Shown piece by piece: positions 1 to 8,342 of a stretch of DNA of 64,000 nt. The position numbers and the translations under genes were made by a program. The notes beneath the pieces were generated by a model. The model was given only the letters and a program-made list of their open reading frames with translations, had not been told where the DNA came from and made no database searches. This DNA is from Halobacillus hunanensis (GTDB lineage: Bacteria; Bacillota; Bacilli; Bacillales; Halobacillaceae): NCBI RefSeq assembly GCF_900166655.1, contig NZ_FVZB01000006.1:682001-746000 (forward strand), given 5' to 3'. Positions within the stretch are counted from its first letter, which is position 1, and the number at the start of each line of letters is the position of its first letter.

Positions 1-138
1 AATTCATTTATCTTTCAATTCCTCTCGTATTTTGCTGCTGTTATCCATTTTTCAAATTAAGACCAGTTTCTATATACTTAAAAGTAGATTATCCACCGCT
101 TCCTGAGGGTACAATGGTTAAAAAAAGTGAGGTCACCT

Positions 139-1020
139 ATGTTCACTACTCCTATTGCAAAATTACTGCGACTTGTTCCTAATCAAGCAAAAAAGAACCC
201 TATGATCCCCTTACAACAAGTAAAAATGAAAACAGAAGTTATAGTTGAAACATCCGTTCAGCTTACCCATATATCTTTTTACTATCCTTTAGGAGCCGAA
301 AAGAAGAAGCTCCCTGTCTACATCAACTTCCATGGCGGAGCATTCATAATGAATGAAAAGGAGATGGATGATCCTTATTGCCGATTTCTGGCCAACCAGA
401 CTGGGTGTGTCATTCTAAATGTCGATTATGCGAAAGCGCCGGAGTACCCTTTTCCTAAACCAATTGAACAGTGCTATGAAATTATCCAATGGATGAAGAG
501 AAAAGCGGATGGTTTGAATATCAATCCGGAAAAAGTCATGGTAGGCGGTCAAAGTTCCGGTGCAAATATCGCAGCAGCTCTCTGTCTTTACCTAGAAGAG
601 AAAGGGGGAAACCAGCCACTCCTCCAAGTATTATCTTGCCCTATGCTGGACTTTGTAACCTCGCATGCAGATAAACCAGAACCAGATCAGTGGCGTTCTA
701 GATACCCTCAGGTCGCAAGTTTTTTAAACACGTGCTATGTACCTGAAAAAGAACAGGCAGAACATCCTCTTGCTTCCCCTGTACGTGCTGATGTAAGTGA
801 CCGTCTAGCTCCTGCTCTTATTGTAACCGCCGAGTATGACGCTTTTAGACCAGAAGCCGAATTTTATGCTGAGAAATTAAAGAAAGCAGGGGTAAAGGTT
901 CAAGAAAAGCTATTCAAAGACTGTTTACATGCTTTTACCCATCTTGGCCCGAAAGAAGAAGCCGAGGAGGCTTGGAACTTGATAGCAAATAAAATCAGAG
1001 AAGCGGCAGAATCCCTATGA
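139..1020 (+). CDS. alpha/beta hydrolase (HSL-type esterase/lipase)
   Basis: A cytoplasmic serine esterase of the hormone-sensitive-lipase family, about 293 residues. The oxyanion-hole motif HGGAF lies near residue 65, the nucleophile elbow GQSSG near residue 137, and the acid and base are probably the Asp of EYDAFRPE and the His of CLHAF near the C terminus. The reading frame is open from a GTG at 127, but GAGGT ends six bases before the ATG at 139, so I prefer 139. No signal peptide is visible. It stands alone, upstream of and convergent with the polyol locus. The substrate cannot be deduced; short-chain esters are usual for the family. Confidence 0.85.
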   Translation: MFTTPIAKLLRLVPNQAKKNPMIPLQQVKMKTEVIVETSVQLTHISFYYPLGAEKKKLPVYINFHGGAFIMNEKEMDDPYCRFLANQTGCVILNVDYAKAPEYPFPKPIEQCYEIIQWMKRKADGLNINPEKVMVGGQSSGANIAAALCLYLEEKGGNQPLLQVLSCPMLDFVTSHADKPEPDQWRSRYPQVASFLNTCYVPEKEQAEHPLASPVRADVSDRLAPALIVTAEYDAFRPEAEFYAEKLKKAGVKVQEKLFKDCLHAFTHLGPKEEAEEAWNLIANKIREAAESL

Positions 1021-1404
1021 AAATTGGAACAAGGAAGGAAAGAAGTAATTGATGAGAAAAATGAGGCAGCCAGCTGAAGAATAAAGATGGATAGAAGGTG
1101 TGGTCAAGGCTTTCTCCCCCATTCAGGGGAGACTGAGGGGAAGACATCACATAATCTATAAACCCTTCCTTAAAAACTTTATAACAAAGATAATTCTATT
1201 AACGATCTTCCGGTTTTGCCCTCACTTTTTTTAAAAAGCAGGGAACTTCTATTAGCTGGTATTGTGGAAAATCCTATTTAAATAAAAATAAGCAGTACTT
1301 CTCTAGGGAAGTAGCTGCTTATTTTATAGAGGTATGAAATGGTTTATAAGAACGATGGAGTATTATCTCAATAATTCTCTTGCTTCTTTACACCATTCCC
1401 AACC
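1021..1404. other. intergenic region between esterase and glpX
   Basis: 384 bases without a credible gene. A short GC-rich hairpin without a T-run (CTCCCC/GGGGAG near 1116-1133) follows the esterase, and a strong bidirectional terminator lies at 1287-1325. Nothing else was recognised. Confidence 0.6.
1287..1325. terminator. bidirectional rho-independent terminator after glpX
   Basis: Inverted repeat AATAAGCAGTACTTC / GAAGTAGCTGCTTATT with one bulged base, flanked by A-rich sequence on the left and TTTT on the right. It can end the minus-strand glpX transcript and plus-strand read-through from the esterase. Confidence 0.8.
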
Positions 1405-2364
1405 TTAAACCCGACTTCCTTCACGCTCATGTTTCCTGTGTTTGCTTTCTATTAACCTGAACTGACGTTCTGTCCCGTCAATTAAAATAGAATGCGTTAC
1501 ATGACAGTCCGAGTAAGACTGGATGCCTTTTAAAAACATATTTTCTGTAATACCTGTAGCAGCGAAAATGCATTTATCTGTACTGACAAGTTGATGATGA
1601 GTTAGCTTAGCTTCTGGATGATGAAGTCCCATTTCTATACAGCGCGCATATTCTGCATCACTTCTTGGCAATAACTTTCCTTGCATTTCCCCTCCCAATC
1701 CTTTGATCGCCACGGCTCCTAGAACTCCTTCAGGTGCTCCGCCAATTCCTAAAAACAGATCAACTTCTAAGTGGTCTAAACAAGTAGCTGTTTCGTAAAT
1801 AACATCTCCATCTTTAAACAAATGTACTTTGGCTCCCATTTGTCTGATCTCATCAACATATCTTTGATGTCTGGGTCTATCTTGGATAAGTACATGTAAT
1901 TCGTTCATTTCTTTACCTTTCGCGCCAGCCACTTTTTTTATATTCTCGGATAAAGGAGCATCAATATCGATGTGACCTTTCGCTGCCGGTCCTACGGCTA
2001 GCTTCATCATATACATATCAGGTGCATGAAGAAGTGCCCCTTTTGGTGCAGCTGCAATAACTGTAATAGCATTACTTTGACCATTTACTGTTGGAGTAGT
2101 TCCCTCTATGGGGTCTACAGCAATATCGATTTCCGGGAAGTCACCCGTCCCTAGTTTCTCACCAATAAATAACATCGGTGCTTCATCTATTTCTCCTTCT
2201 CCAATAACAATTCTTCCGTCCATACACATCTCATTTAATTTCTCTCGCATAGCATGTGTCGCTGCTCCATCAGCTTTTATTTTGTCTCCACTTCCTATCC
2301 AGGGAATCGCAGCCATAGCAGCCGATTCAGTGACTTTTAAAAAATCCAGCATAAGTGATTTCAT
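1405..2364 (-). CDS. glpX: class II fructose-1,6-bisphosphatase/sedoheptulose-bisphosphatase-like (GlpX)
   Basis: Sugar bisphosphatase of the lithium-sensitive GlpX family, about 319 residues. The N-terminal part carries the family pattern AAIPWIGSGDK...DGAATHAMR, then GEGEIDEAPM and the metal-binding stretch DPIEGTT. The frame extends upstream to 2397, but AGGAGG lies just before the ATG at 2364, which gives the canonical MKSLMLDFLK start. It is the last gene of the polyol locus, 23 bases after rpiB. Inference: in a tetrose pathway it could dephosphorylate sedoheptulose-1,7-bisphosphate formed by aldolase from erythrose-4-phosphate and DHAP, rather than serve gluconeogenesis. A general housekeeping FBPase role cannot be excluded. 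Confidence 0.9.
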   Translation of the reverse strand: MKSLMLDFLKVTESAAMAAIPWIGSGDKIKADGAATHAMREKLNEMCMDGRIVIGEGEIDEAPMLFIGEKLGTGDFPEIDIAVDPIEGTTPTVNGQSNAITVIAAAPKGALLHAPDMYMMKLAVGPAAKGHIDIDAPLSENIKKVAGAKGKEMNELHVLIQDRPRHQRYVDEIRQMGAKVHLFKDGDVIYETATCLDHLEVDLFLGIGGAPEGVLGAVAIKGLGGEMQGKLLPRSDAEYARCIEMGLHHPEAKLTHHQLVSTDKCIFAATGITENMFLKGIQSYSDCHVTHSILIDGTERQFRLIESKHRKHEREGSRV

Positions 2365-2387
2365 GAAATGTTTCCTCCTAGGGATGT

Positions 2388-2876
2388 CTAACCGCATTGG
2401 TTTCCAGAAACAGGTTGAGGAGCATGGTCTTTTTTTAATTGCTTTTCTTTTTCATTAATTTTTTCTACTTTTCTTTTCGAACCGTCCGCCCATTCAGACT
2501 TCAGGTAAGCTTCTACTACTTTTTTTCCGACCTCTATACCAATGATTTGCGCGCCCATCGTAATAATTTGCGCATTATTACTTAATTGAGCTCTTTCAGC
2601 AGCATACGTATCGTGTGCTAACGCTGCACGAATGCCAGGGTATTTATTGGCTGCAATTGACACTCCAATACCTGTTCCGCATATTAAGACTGCACGATCT
2701 AACTTACCGTCATGGATATCTTTGGATACCTCAAATGCTACATCAGGGTAATCCACTGCTGAGCAGGAATGGCATCCATAATCCACTACTTCATGGTTTG
2801 TTGTTTCTTCTACAAACTTTTTAATGACCTCTTTAAATTCGAAACCATTGTGATCACTGCCAATGCCTAATTTCAT
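2388..2876 (-). CDS. rpiB: RpiB/LacAB-family sugar-phosphate isomerase
   Basis: Aldose-ketose isomerase of the RpiB family, about 162 residues. The N-terminal GIGSDHNGFEFK, the YGCHSCSAVDYPD region and the catalytic-loop motif LICGTGIGVSIAANK are all present. The track-length frame begins at 2915; GAGGGG before the ATG at 2876 gives the standard start MKLGIGSDHNG. It follows its own promoter and operator-like motif (2914-2969) and precedes glpX. In known tetritol pathways RpiB homologues (DerI/EryI) convert erythrulose-4-phosphate to erythrose-4-phosphate. That role fits the neighbours here but is inference. Confidence 0.9.
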   Translation of the reverse strand: MKLGIGSDHNGFEFKEVIKKFVEETTNHEVVDYGCHSCSAVDYPDVAFEVSKDIHDGKLDRAVLICGTGIGVSIAANKYPGIRAALAHDTYAAERAQLSNNAQIITMGAQIIGIEVGKKVVEAYLKSEWADGSKRKVEKINEKEKQLKKDHAPQPVSGNQCG

Positions 2877-2913
2877 GGCCCTTCCCCTCTTTCGTTTTAT
2901 TTTATTTACTTTC

Positions 2914-2942
2914 ATTTTAGTTCATTTTATAAATTATTTCAA
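2914..2942 (-). promoter_or_regulatory. sigA-type promoter for rpiB-glpX
   Basis: On the minus strand TTGAAA (2937-2942), a 17-base spacer, and TAAAAT (2914-2919). It lies upstream of rpiB and downstream of the dhaL terminator, so rpiB-glpX is probably a separate transcription unit. Confidence 0.6.
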
Positions 2943-2969
2943 TTATTTTCGGTCGTTATTTTCGTTTAG
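2941..2969. promoter_or_regulatory. operator-like motif upstream of rpiB
   Basis: Plus-strand AATTATTTT, 7 bases, TATTTTCGTTTA. The same flanks with a 5-base centre occur at 7412-7438 before the dehydrogenase gene. In both places the motif touches the upstream edge of the -35 box. Probable binding site for the neighbouring DeoR regulator (inference). Confidence 0.5.
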
Positions 2970-3012
2970 TTTCATTTTACTCTTTCACTTACGATTAAAC
3001 GGGGAAAAAGGT

Positions 3013-3051
3013 AAAAAAAGAATCAGAAACTATCGATACAGCCCTGATTCT
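3013..3051 (-). terminator. rho-independent terminator after dhaL
   Basis: Minus-strand stem AGAATCAG / CTGATTCT followed by a run of seven T, lying between the dhaL stop and the rpiB promoter. Confidence 0.75.
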
Positions 3052-3095
3052 ATCATTTATTCTGTTTTTCACTACGCTTAAGCCGTCTCCTTAGG

Positions 3096-3752
3096 TCACA
3101 CTGTTTTTGCAGAATTGTTTTTAATAAATTGCAAAAACGTAGATAGAATGAAATAAGCAGAGGTCGCCCCTGGATCTTGAGCACCAATAGACCTTTCCCC
3201 TAAACGACTGGAGCGGCCTTTCTTGGAGATAATGTCTTTCGTTGAGTTCATTCCTTCTTCTGCAGCGTTTACAGCTTCGGAAAATGCCAATTCAAAATCC
3301 TGGGAGTTAGTGAAACTAGTTTCCAGCTTACGGGCAAATGGTTCAAGTGTATCAACCATTGTTTTATCACCAACCTCAGCTTGACCTCTGTCCTTTACTC
3401 CTTTTGCGAAAGCAATCCAATACTCTGTTAAGTCACAATCATTCAAAACCGCTTTATTTTTTGAAGTTTTCGCTCCCCTCATAAAGCCTGTGGCATATAG
3501 AGGACCTACAGAAGACCCCACCGCATTTAGAAACGTTTTCCCTACGGCAACACTTAACTTTCCACAGTCTTCTATCTCGATTAGTTCATTGTTTAATTTT
3601 TCCTCAACAGCTTGCCATCCGATAGACATGGTTACTCCATGGTCTCCGTCTCCTAATTTACGATCCAGGTCACAAAGATAGTCCTTCTCTTTTTCGATCA
3701 TTTCTACAACTTCCCTAAAGAAATCTTTTAAACCTTTAGATGTAAGTTCCAT
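3096..3752 (-). CDS. dhaL: dihydroxyacetone-kinase-type ADP-binding subunit DhaL
   Basis: Nucleotide-binding (DhaL) half of a split ketose kinase, about 218 residues. The N-terminal region has LDRKLGDGDHG, whose GDGDHG aspartates bind ADP-Mg2+; GSSVGPLYATGF and DPGATSAYF are also family features. The frame runs back to 3785, overlapping dhaK, but AAAGGTAGTG before the ATG at 3752 gives MELTSKGLKDF. No DhaM phosphoryl donor is present nearby, so the pair may use ATP directly. The substrate is probably a ketotetrose such as erythrulose, as for the DerK/LerK kinases; that is inferred from the locus. Confidence 0.88.
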   Translation of the reverse strand: MELTSKGLKDFFREVVEMIEKEKDYLCDLDRKLGDGDHGVTMSIGWQAVEEKLNNELIEIEDCGKLSVAVGKTFLNAVGSSVGPLYATGFMRGAKTSKNKAVLNDCDLTEYWIAFAKGVKDRGQAEVGDKTMVDTLEPFARKLETSFTNSQDFELAFSEAVNAAEEGMNSTKDIISKKGRSSRLGERSIGAQDPGATSAYFILSTFLQFIKNNSAKTV

Positions 3753-3771
3753 GCTGAACACTACCTTTCCC

Positions 3772-4776
3772 TTATTTTTGAACAAACATAGGGCAATCTA
3801 CTGGATGATCAATCATGTCGGTCAACTCTTCGTCTAACTTCATGAGAGTCACAGAGCACCCTCCCATTTCTAAAGAAGTAATATAATCTCCAACATAAGA
3901 GCGGTAAATCTTAACTCCCCGTTCACTTAAAATTTGCTCGACCCGTCGATAAACAATGTATAAATCCATTTTAGGCGTAGAACCAAGTCCATTGACCAGC
4001 ACAGCAACTTCATCGCCTTTCACAATTTCAATATCTGCTAAAATATCATGAACAAGTCGGTCAGCTATTCTATCCGCCGTTTCTAATGGACCTTTCTCAA
4101 GACCAGGTTCTCCGTGATGGCCTAACCCAATCTCCATCTCGTCTTCACCAATTTCAAAGCTAGGTTCTCCTGTCTGAGGAAGGTAGCAAGGACTAGTTCC
4201 CACTCCCATTGAACGTATATGATCATTAGCTTTATTAGCAACTCGAACTACATCTTCTAAATTATACCCAAAGTCAGCAGCTGCTCCCGCGGCTTTATAA
4301 ATAAAAAGCTCTCCAGCTATGCCGCGGCGTTTATCCTTTTCCGCTTTTGGTGCCGAAGCAACATCGTCTGTTGCTAGAGCCATACCTACTTCAATATCTT
4401 CTTCTAAATCTGCCATCTCAGCCGCCATCCCAAAATTCATGACGTCTCCGGCATAATTACCGTATAAATAAACTACACCAGCCCCTTTATCAATGGCTTT
4501 TGTTACTTCTAAAATAGGATCTGGTGATGGGGACGCGAAAATATTCCCTACGGCTACGCCGTCTGCCAATCCTTCGCCAACATACCCCATAAATGCCGGC
4601 TCATGACCTGATCCTCCTCCGATGAGGATTCCAACTTTACCTTCTTTTGTTTCACGGGCCGTTACTAATGCACGATCGTTACTTGGCAGCTGCCTTATGT
4701 AGTCAGGATGAGCACGAACATATCCCTCGACCATTTCCTCTACAACGTTAACTGGATTATTAACAAGTTTTTTCAC
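3772..4776 (-). CDS. dhaK: dihydroxyacetone-kinase-type substrate-binding subunit DhaK
   Basis: Substrate-binding half of a DhaK/DhaL kinase, 334 residues. GGGSGHEPAFMGYVG near residue 53 is the canonical glycine-rich ketose-binding motif. The GHHGEPGLEKG segment contains the His that forms the covalent hemiaminal with the substrate carbonyl in E. coli DhaK. The gene lies 19 bases upstream of dhaL and downstream of the permease, with a hairpin in the 99-base gap. Because it sits with a polyol dehydrogenase and RpiB, a four-carbon ketose may be the true substrate rather than dihydroxyacetone. Confidence 0.9.
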   Translation of the reverse strand: MKKLVNNPVNVVEEMVEGYVRAHPDYIRQLPSNDRALVTARETKEGKVGILIGGGSGHEPAFMGYVGEGLADGVAVGNIFASPSPDPILEVTKAIDKGAGVVYLYGNYAGDVMNFGMAAEMADLEEDIEVGMALATDDVASAPKAEKDKRRGIAGELFIYKAAGAAADFGYNLEDVVRVANKANDHIRSMGVGTSPCYLPQTGEPSFEIGEDEMEIGLGHHGEPGLEKGPLETADRIADRLVHDILADIEIVKGDEVAVLVNGLGSTPKMDLYIVYRRVEQILSERGVKIYRSYVGDYITSLEMGGCSVTLMKLDEELTDMIDHPVDCPMFVQK

Positions 4777-4844
4777 CGTTACTCACTCCTATTACTTCTT
4801 CAAAATTAATAAAATTCCTATAGAAAATAAGTAGAGTTTTTTAT

Positions 4845-4871
4845 GAAGCCCACCTTTAACAGGAGGGCTTC
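4845..4871 (-). other. intercistronic hairpin between permease and dhaK
   Basis: GAAGCCC / GGGCTTC stem with a small inner pairing and no T-run on the minus strand. It probably adjusts mRNA processing or stability within the operon rather than terminating it. Confidence 0.4.
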
Positions 4872-4875
4872 CCTA

Positions 4876-6156
4876 CTAAACAACTGAATGACTGCCCTCT
4901 TCGATCGATTCCTTTTCTTCAGCAGCAGGTACTTTTAAGAACCTCGTTAATATGGCTGCTCCGAAGTAAAGTCCTCCTAATATCCACATCATCCCCTGTG
5001 TATCTACTAAACCATAGAATAAAGCTACTAACGCCGGACCAACGAACACACATAAACCGGCTCCAAGATTTAAAATAGACATAGCCGCTCCTTTATCTCC
5101 ATCACCAACGAGCGAAGGAGTCAAAGCGGATAGAGGGACGAATCCTGCTAAACACGCTCCCCATAGCATTCCGATTAATCCGACCACAAACACGTTGCCT
5201 GTAAATACTTGCGGCAAATAAAACAACATGATCGTAAAAACTCCACAACCAACTGCGCCAAACCAAGTTATCGTATTCCTCCAGCCAAATTTATCCCCTA
5301 CGAAACCAAATATTAAATTGAAAGCAATATTGGAAATGAAAATCGTTCCCCATATATTTAACCATACAGTTGTACTGACACCTTGGCTAGCTAAATAAAT
5401 TGGCAGAAACAGAGGAAACGCATACTGAGCTGCTTGGTTAACAACCCTTACAATACCAGCCATTCCAACTTTAGGTTCCCTTTTCACAATCGTAATCCCA
5501 TTCATCAATTCCTTCATCCCTGATGATTGACCAGGTTTCTTTTCCAGTTCGAATTGATCACGATTAACCACAATAGCCAGAAATGCACCAATAAATACCC
5601 AAATCAATGCGCTCCAAAGTGTCGGGATATGCCCAAACATTTGAATCGACCAGCTGGAATAATAAGCGCCTAATACGCTTAATCCTCCAGTAAACACAAA
5701 CCAGAACCATCCTACAGCCTTACCAAGTTGATGTTGAGGAGTTCGATAAGTAATCCAAACTAGAAATGCATACGCAAATAAGGGATAACCAAACCCTCTA
5801 ATCGCATAAGTAGGAATCATTAATGTATAATTGAACGCTGGTATGGCAAGCCCGACAAACAAACTATGTCCGAGCACATACATAAATACTCCCAAAAGCA
5901 TTGTTCTTCTCGGTCCTATCGCTTCCACCAATACTCCGGAGAACCATGCGCCGATAGCAATCGTTACACCATAGGCTGTTGTTAGAAAGGCAGCCTGCTG
6001 TACAGATAAACCTTCATCGACTAAGTAAGGACTAATCCAGGCAAGTTCCAAACCATCTCCCATCATAAAGATTAAAACTCCAAGATATCCCCAGATTAAA
6101 TGAGATGGGAGACCAATTTTATCTAGAAACGTATCTTTCCCAGCTACATTTTCCAT
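4876..6156 (-). CDS. MFS polyol permease (RbtT/DalT/CsbX-like)
   Basis: Integral membrane transporter of the major facilitator superfamily, 426 residues with about 12 hydrophobic helices. The N-terminal half resembles ribitol/arabitol permeases and CsbX: GLPSHLIWGYLGVLIFMMGD with acidic residues in helix 1, then EAIGPRRTMLLGV in the loop after helix 2. It lies 29 bases downstream of the zinc dehydrogenase and upstream of dhaK, so it probably imports the alcohol the dehydrogenase oxidises. The exact substrate (erythritol, threitol or a pentitol) cannot be read from sequence. Confidence 0.82.
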   Translation of the reverse strand: MENVAGKDTFLDKIGLPSHLIWGYLGVLIFMMGDGLELAWISPYLVDEGLSVQQAAFLTTAYGVTIAIGAWFSGVLVEAIGPRRTMLLGVFMYVLGHSLFVGLAIPAFNYTLMIPTYAIRGFGYPLFAYAFLVWITYRTPQHQLGKAVGWFWFVFTGGLSVLGAYYSSWSIQMFGHIPTLWSALIWVFIGAFLAIVVNRDQFELEKKPGQSSGMKELMNGITIVKREPKVGMAGIVRVVNQAAQYAFPLFLPIYLASQGVSTTVWLNIWGTIFISNIAFNLIFGFVGDKFGWRNTITWFGAVGCGVFTIMLFYLPQVFTGNVFVVGLIGMLWGACLAGFVPLSALTPSLVGDGDKGAAMSILNLGAGLCVFVGPALVALFYGLVDTQGMMWILGGLYFGAAILTRFLKVPAAEEKESIEEGSHSVV

Positions 6157-6185
6157 CCAATCCCTCCCTTATACTTATTCAAATG

Positions 6186-7295
6186 TTACGGCTGTAAAAT
6201 TATTTTCAGAGACCTTTCACCCTTCTTCATTAATTCAAACCCTTCTTCGAAATCCTTTAAATCAAGTTGATGGGTGACGACATTGTCTGTAGGGAAGTCT
6301 CCATTGGATATCCCATCTATTACGAGCGGGTAACAATAAGGACCTAAATGAGAACCGAGTACATCAAGTTCTTTTCTGTCGCTGATAATACTCCAGTCAA
6401 CCGTCACAGGCTCTCCAAACACACTAAACTCTACAAATCGACCTAACTTCCTGATCATATGAAGCCCTTGTTCTACTGATTTCGGATGGCCGGTCGCTTC
6501 AATATACACATCGCAACCGTAGCCCTCGGTCATATCTTTAATTTCTTGAACGACGTCAACTTCACTCGGGTTTAAAACAACGTCCGCGCCAAACTGCTTG
6601 GCTAATTCCAAGCGATCTTCTTTTAAGTCCAGCACAACTAATTTTTCAGCTCCTGATTTTTTAAGGGCACCAACCATTCCGAGTCCAAGAGTTCCAGCCC
6701 CAGACAACACGACTACATCCCCCAGTTGAACCTGAGCCCTTTGAACAGCGTGAAGACTACAAGCATAAGGCTCTATTAAAATCGCTTCCTCAATTGGTAA
6801 GTCCTCGGGAACTTTATAGTTAATGGCTTCTTTCGTAAATTTCATATATTCAGCCATCCCGCCGTTTACGTTATTTTGAAACCCATATAAATCATGCTTT
6901 TCACACATCCAATACTGACCTCTATTGCAGAATCGGCATTCCCAGCATGGAACGATCTGCTCAGAAATAACCCGGTCTCCAATTTCAAAATCTTTCACGT
7001 CTTCTCCTTTTTGAACGACTCTAGCGATGAATTCATGCCCAGGAATCATTGGGGCCTTAATATAAGAGGGCTGTTGTTCATCTCCCCAGAAACTCGGGGC
7101 CCCATCATACGCCTTAATATCACCGGCACAAATACCGCAAGCTTCTACTTTTACAATAATTTCTTCTTCATTTTCTAATTTAGGAGTTTCTACTTCCTCA
7201 TATCGATAATCTTTCGGACCGTATGCAACAATTGCCTTCATGGTTTCCGGAATCTTTTTAACTACTTCCTGTTTACCAGTCACTGTCTCGTTCAT
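6186..7295 (-). CDS. zinc-dependent polyol dehydrogenase (MDR family, erythritol/threitol dehydrogenase-like)
   Basis: Medium-chain alcohol dehydrogenase, 369 residues. The catalytic zinc ligands are the Cys of ACGICAGD and the GHE motif in MIPGHEFIARV. The structural zinc site is the four-Cys set in CWECRFCNRGQYWMC. The Rossmann motif is GAGTLGLGMVGALK. It is the first gene of the minus-strand operon, directly behind a promoter and operator-like motif and divergent from the DeoR regulator. It most likely oxidises the imported sugar alcohol to a ketose for DhaK/DhaL. EltD-like erythritol/L-threitol dehydrogenase is the best guess; sorbitol- or xylitol-dehydrogenase activity is possible. Confidence 0.85.
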   Translation of the reverse strand: MNETVTGKQEVVKKIPETMKAIVAYGPKDYRYEEVETPKLENEEEIIVKVEACGICAGDIKAYDGAPSFWGDEQQPSYIKAPMIPGHEFIARVVQKGEDVKDFEIGDRVISEQIVPCWECRFCNRGQYWMCEKHDLYGFQNNVNGGMAEYMKFTKEAINYKVPEDLPIEEAILIEPYACSLHAVQRAQVQLGDVVVLSGAGTLGLGMVGALKKSGAEKLVVLDLKEDRLELAKQFGADVVLNPSEVDVVQEIKDMTEGYGCDVYIEATGHPKSVEQGLHMIRKLGRFVEFSVFGEPVTVDWSIISDRKELDVLGSHLGPYCYPLVIDGISNGDFPTDNVVTHQLDLKDFEEGFELMKKGERSLKIILQP

Positions 7296-7384
7296 CTTAT
7301 CTCTCCCTCTCCTAAATAGTTATTGAAAATCATGCAACCGATCCTCAAACAAACCTTTTGTAATCGGTTTCATTAATTGAGTCA

Positions 7385-7412
7385 AGTTTATCATTATTTT
7401 TTGTTTTGTCAA
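7385..7412 (-). promoter_or_regulatory. sigA-type promoter for the polyol operon
   Basis: Minus-strand TTGACA (7407-7412), 16-base spacer, TAAACT (7385-7390). The -35 box abuts the operator-like motif at 7412-7438. Confidence 0.55.
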
Positions 7413-7438
7413 ATTATTTTTCGAATATTTTCGTTTAC
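7412..7438. promoter_or_regulatory. operator-like motif in the deoR/dehydrogenase intergenic region
   Basis: Plus-strand AATTATTTT, 5 bases, TATTTTCGTTTA. Near copy of the motif at 2941-2969 and in the same position relative to the -35 box. Candidate DeoR-family binding site. Confidence 0.5.
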
Positions 7439-7492
7439 TGACTTTTATTGAGTCCCGAAACCGTATATCGAAAAGGGAAGTCGGTGAAACTG

Positions 7493-7521
7493 TTGATAAA
7501 TCATGAGAAATCACATAATAT
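7493..7521 (+). promoter_or_regulatory. sigA-type promoter for the DeoR regulator gene
   Basis: TTGATA (7493-7498), 17-base spacer, TAATAT (7516-7521), 32 bases before the regulator ATG. Confidence 0.65.
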
Positions 7522-7553
7522 AAAACTATAATAGACCAAGAGGATGAAATGTA

Positions 7554-8342
7554 ATGAAAATGTTTGTAAGTGAAAGAAGAAATAAAATTATGCAGCTTTT
7601 AAATGAAAAAAAACGAGTTACTGTTAAGGAACTGTCCTCATATATAGGGGTATCAGAAGCAACTCTTCGTGCAGATCTCAATAAGATGGAGGCGGATGGT
7701 CTTCTGACTAGAACCCACGGGGGAGCTACACTAAAAGAGGAGTCAGATAATGAAACGAGCTTTACCGCTCGTGAAAAGAAAAACAAAGAACAAAAAACAG
7801 TCATTGCTGAAAAGGCCTTTGAATTAATTGAAGAAAAGCAATGTATTTTGTTAGATGCAAGTTCAACTGCGTTAGAATTGGCTCGTTACTTAAAAACCCA
7901 ACCGATGCGACTCACAATTGTAACGAGTGGTGTCCTAACGGCATTAGAATTAAAAGAAAATCCGGATCTAACAGTCATTATGATCGGCGGAGTTGTAACG
8001 AACCGCTCCTCATCGATCGAGGGGACATTGGGGTTAGATATTTTAGACCACGTAAATATTGATATGATGTTTACATCAGGGAATGGTTTCTCAGTGGATA
8101 AAGGGCTGACAGACTTTAACTTGTATGAAGTTGAATTAAAGAAACAACTTGTACAAAGGTCTAATAAACTAGTTGCCATCGTGGATAGTTCGAAAATAGG
8201 AACGACTTCAAGTGCAGTTTTTGCAACACCGGATGACATCGATACGTTGGTCACTGATAATCCGTTGGATGATAACTTGTCTGCACAACTATCAGAAAGT
8301 CATATTAATGTACTAGCTCCAGCCCTAAGCACACAAAAATAA
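7554..8342 (+). CDS. DeoR-family transcriptional regulator
   Basis: Sugar-phosphate-responsive regulator, 262 residues. The N-terminal winged helix shows ERRNKIMQLLNEKKRVTVKE followed by GVSEATLRADLNKMEADGLLTRTHGGA, the DeoR signature. The rest is the DeoRC sensor domain, with DASSTALELARYL and the IVDSSKIG motif near the C terminus. It is divergent from the polyol operon and ends at a strong terminator. It probably represses the dehydrogenase and rpiB promoters through the shared motif and responds to a tetrose or ketose phosphate; both points are inference. Confidence 0.9.
   Translation: MKMFVSERRNKIMQLLNEKKRVTVKELSSYIGVSEATLRADLNKMEADGLLTRTHGGATLKEESDNETSFTAREKKNKEQKTVIAEKAFELIEEKQCILLDASSTALELARYLKTQPMRLTIVTSGVLTALELKENPDLTVIMIGGVVTNRSSSIEGTLGLDILDHVNIDMMFTSGNGFSVDKGLTDFNLYEVELKKQLVQRSNKLVAIVDSSKIGTTSSAVFATPDDIDTLVTDNPLDDNLSAQLSESHINVLAPALSTQK

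Noticed and set aside
2108-2458. 116-codon plus-strand frame opposite glpX
   Set aside because: Antisense shadow of a well-conserved gene.
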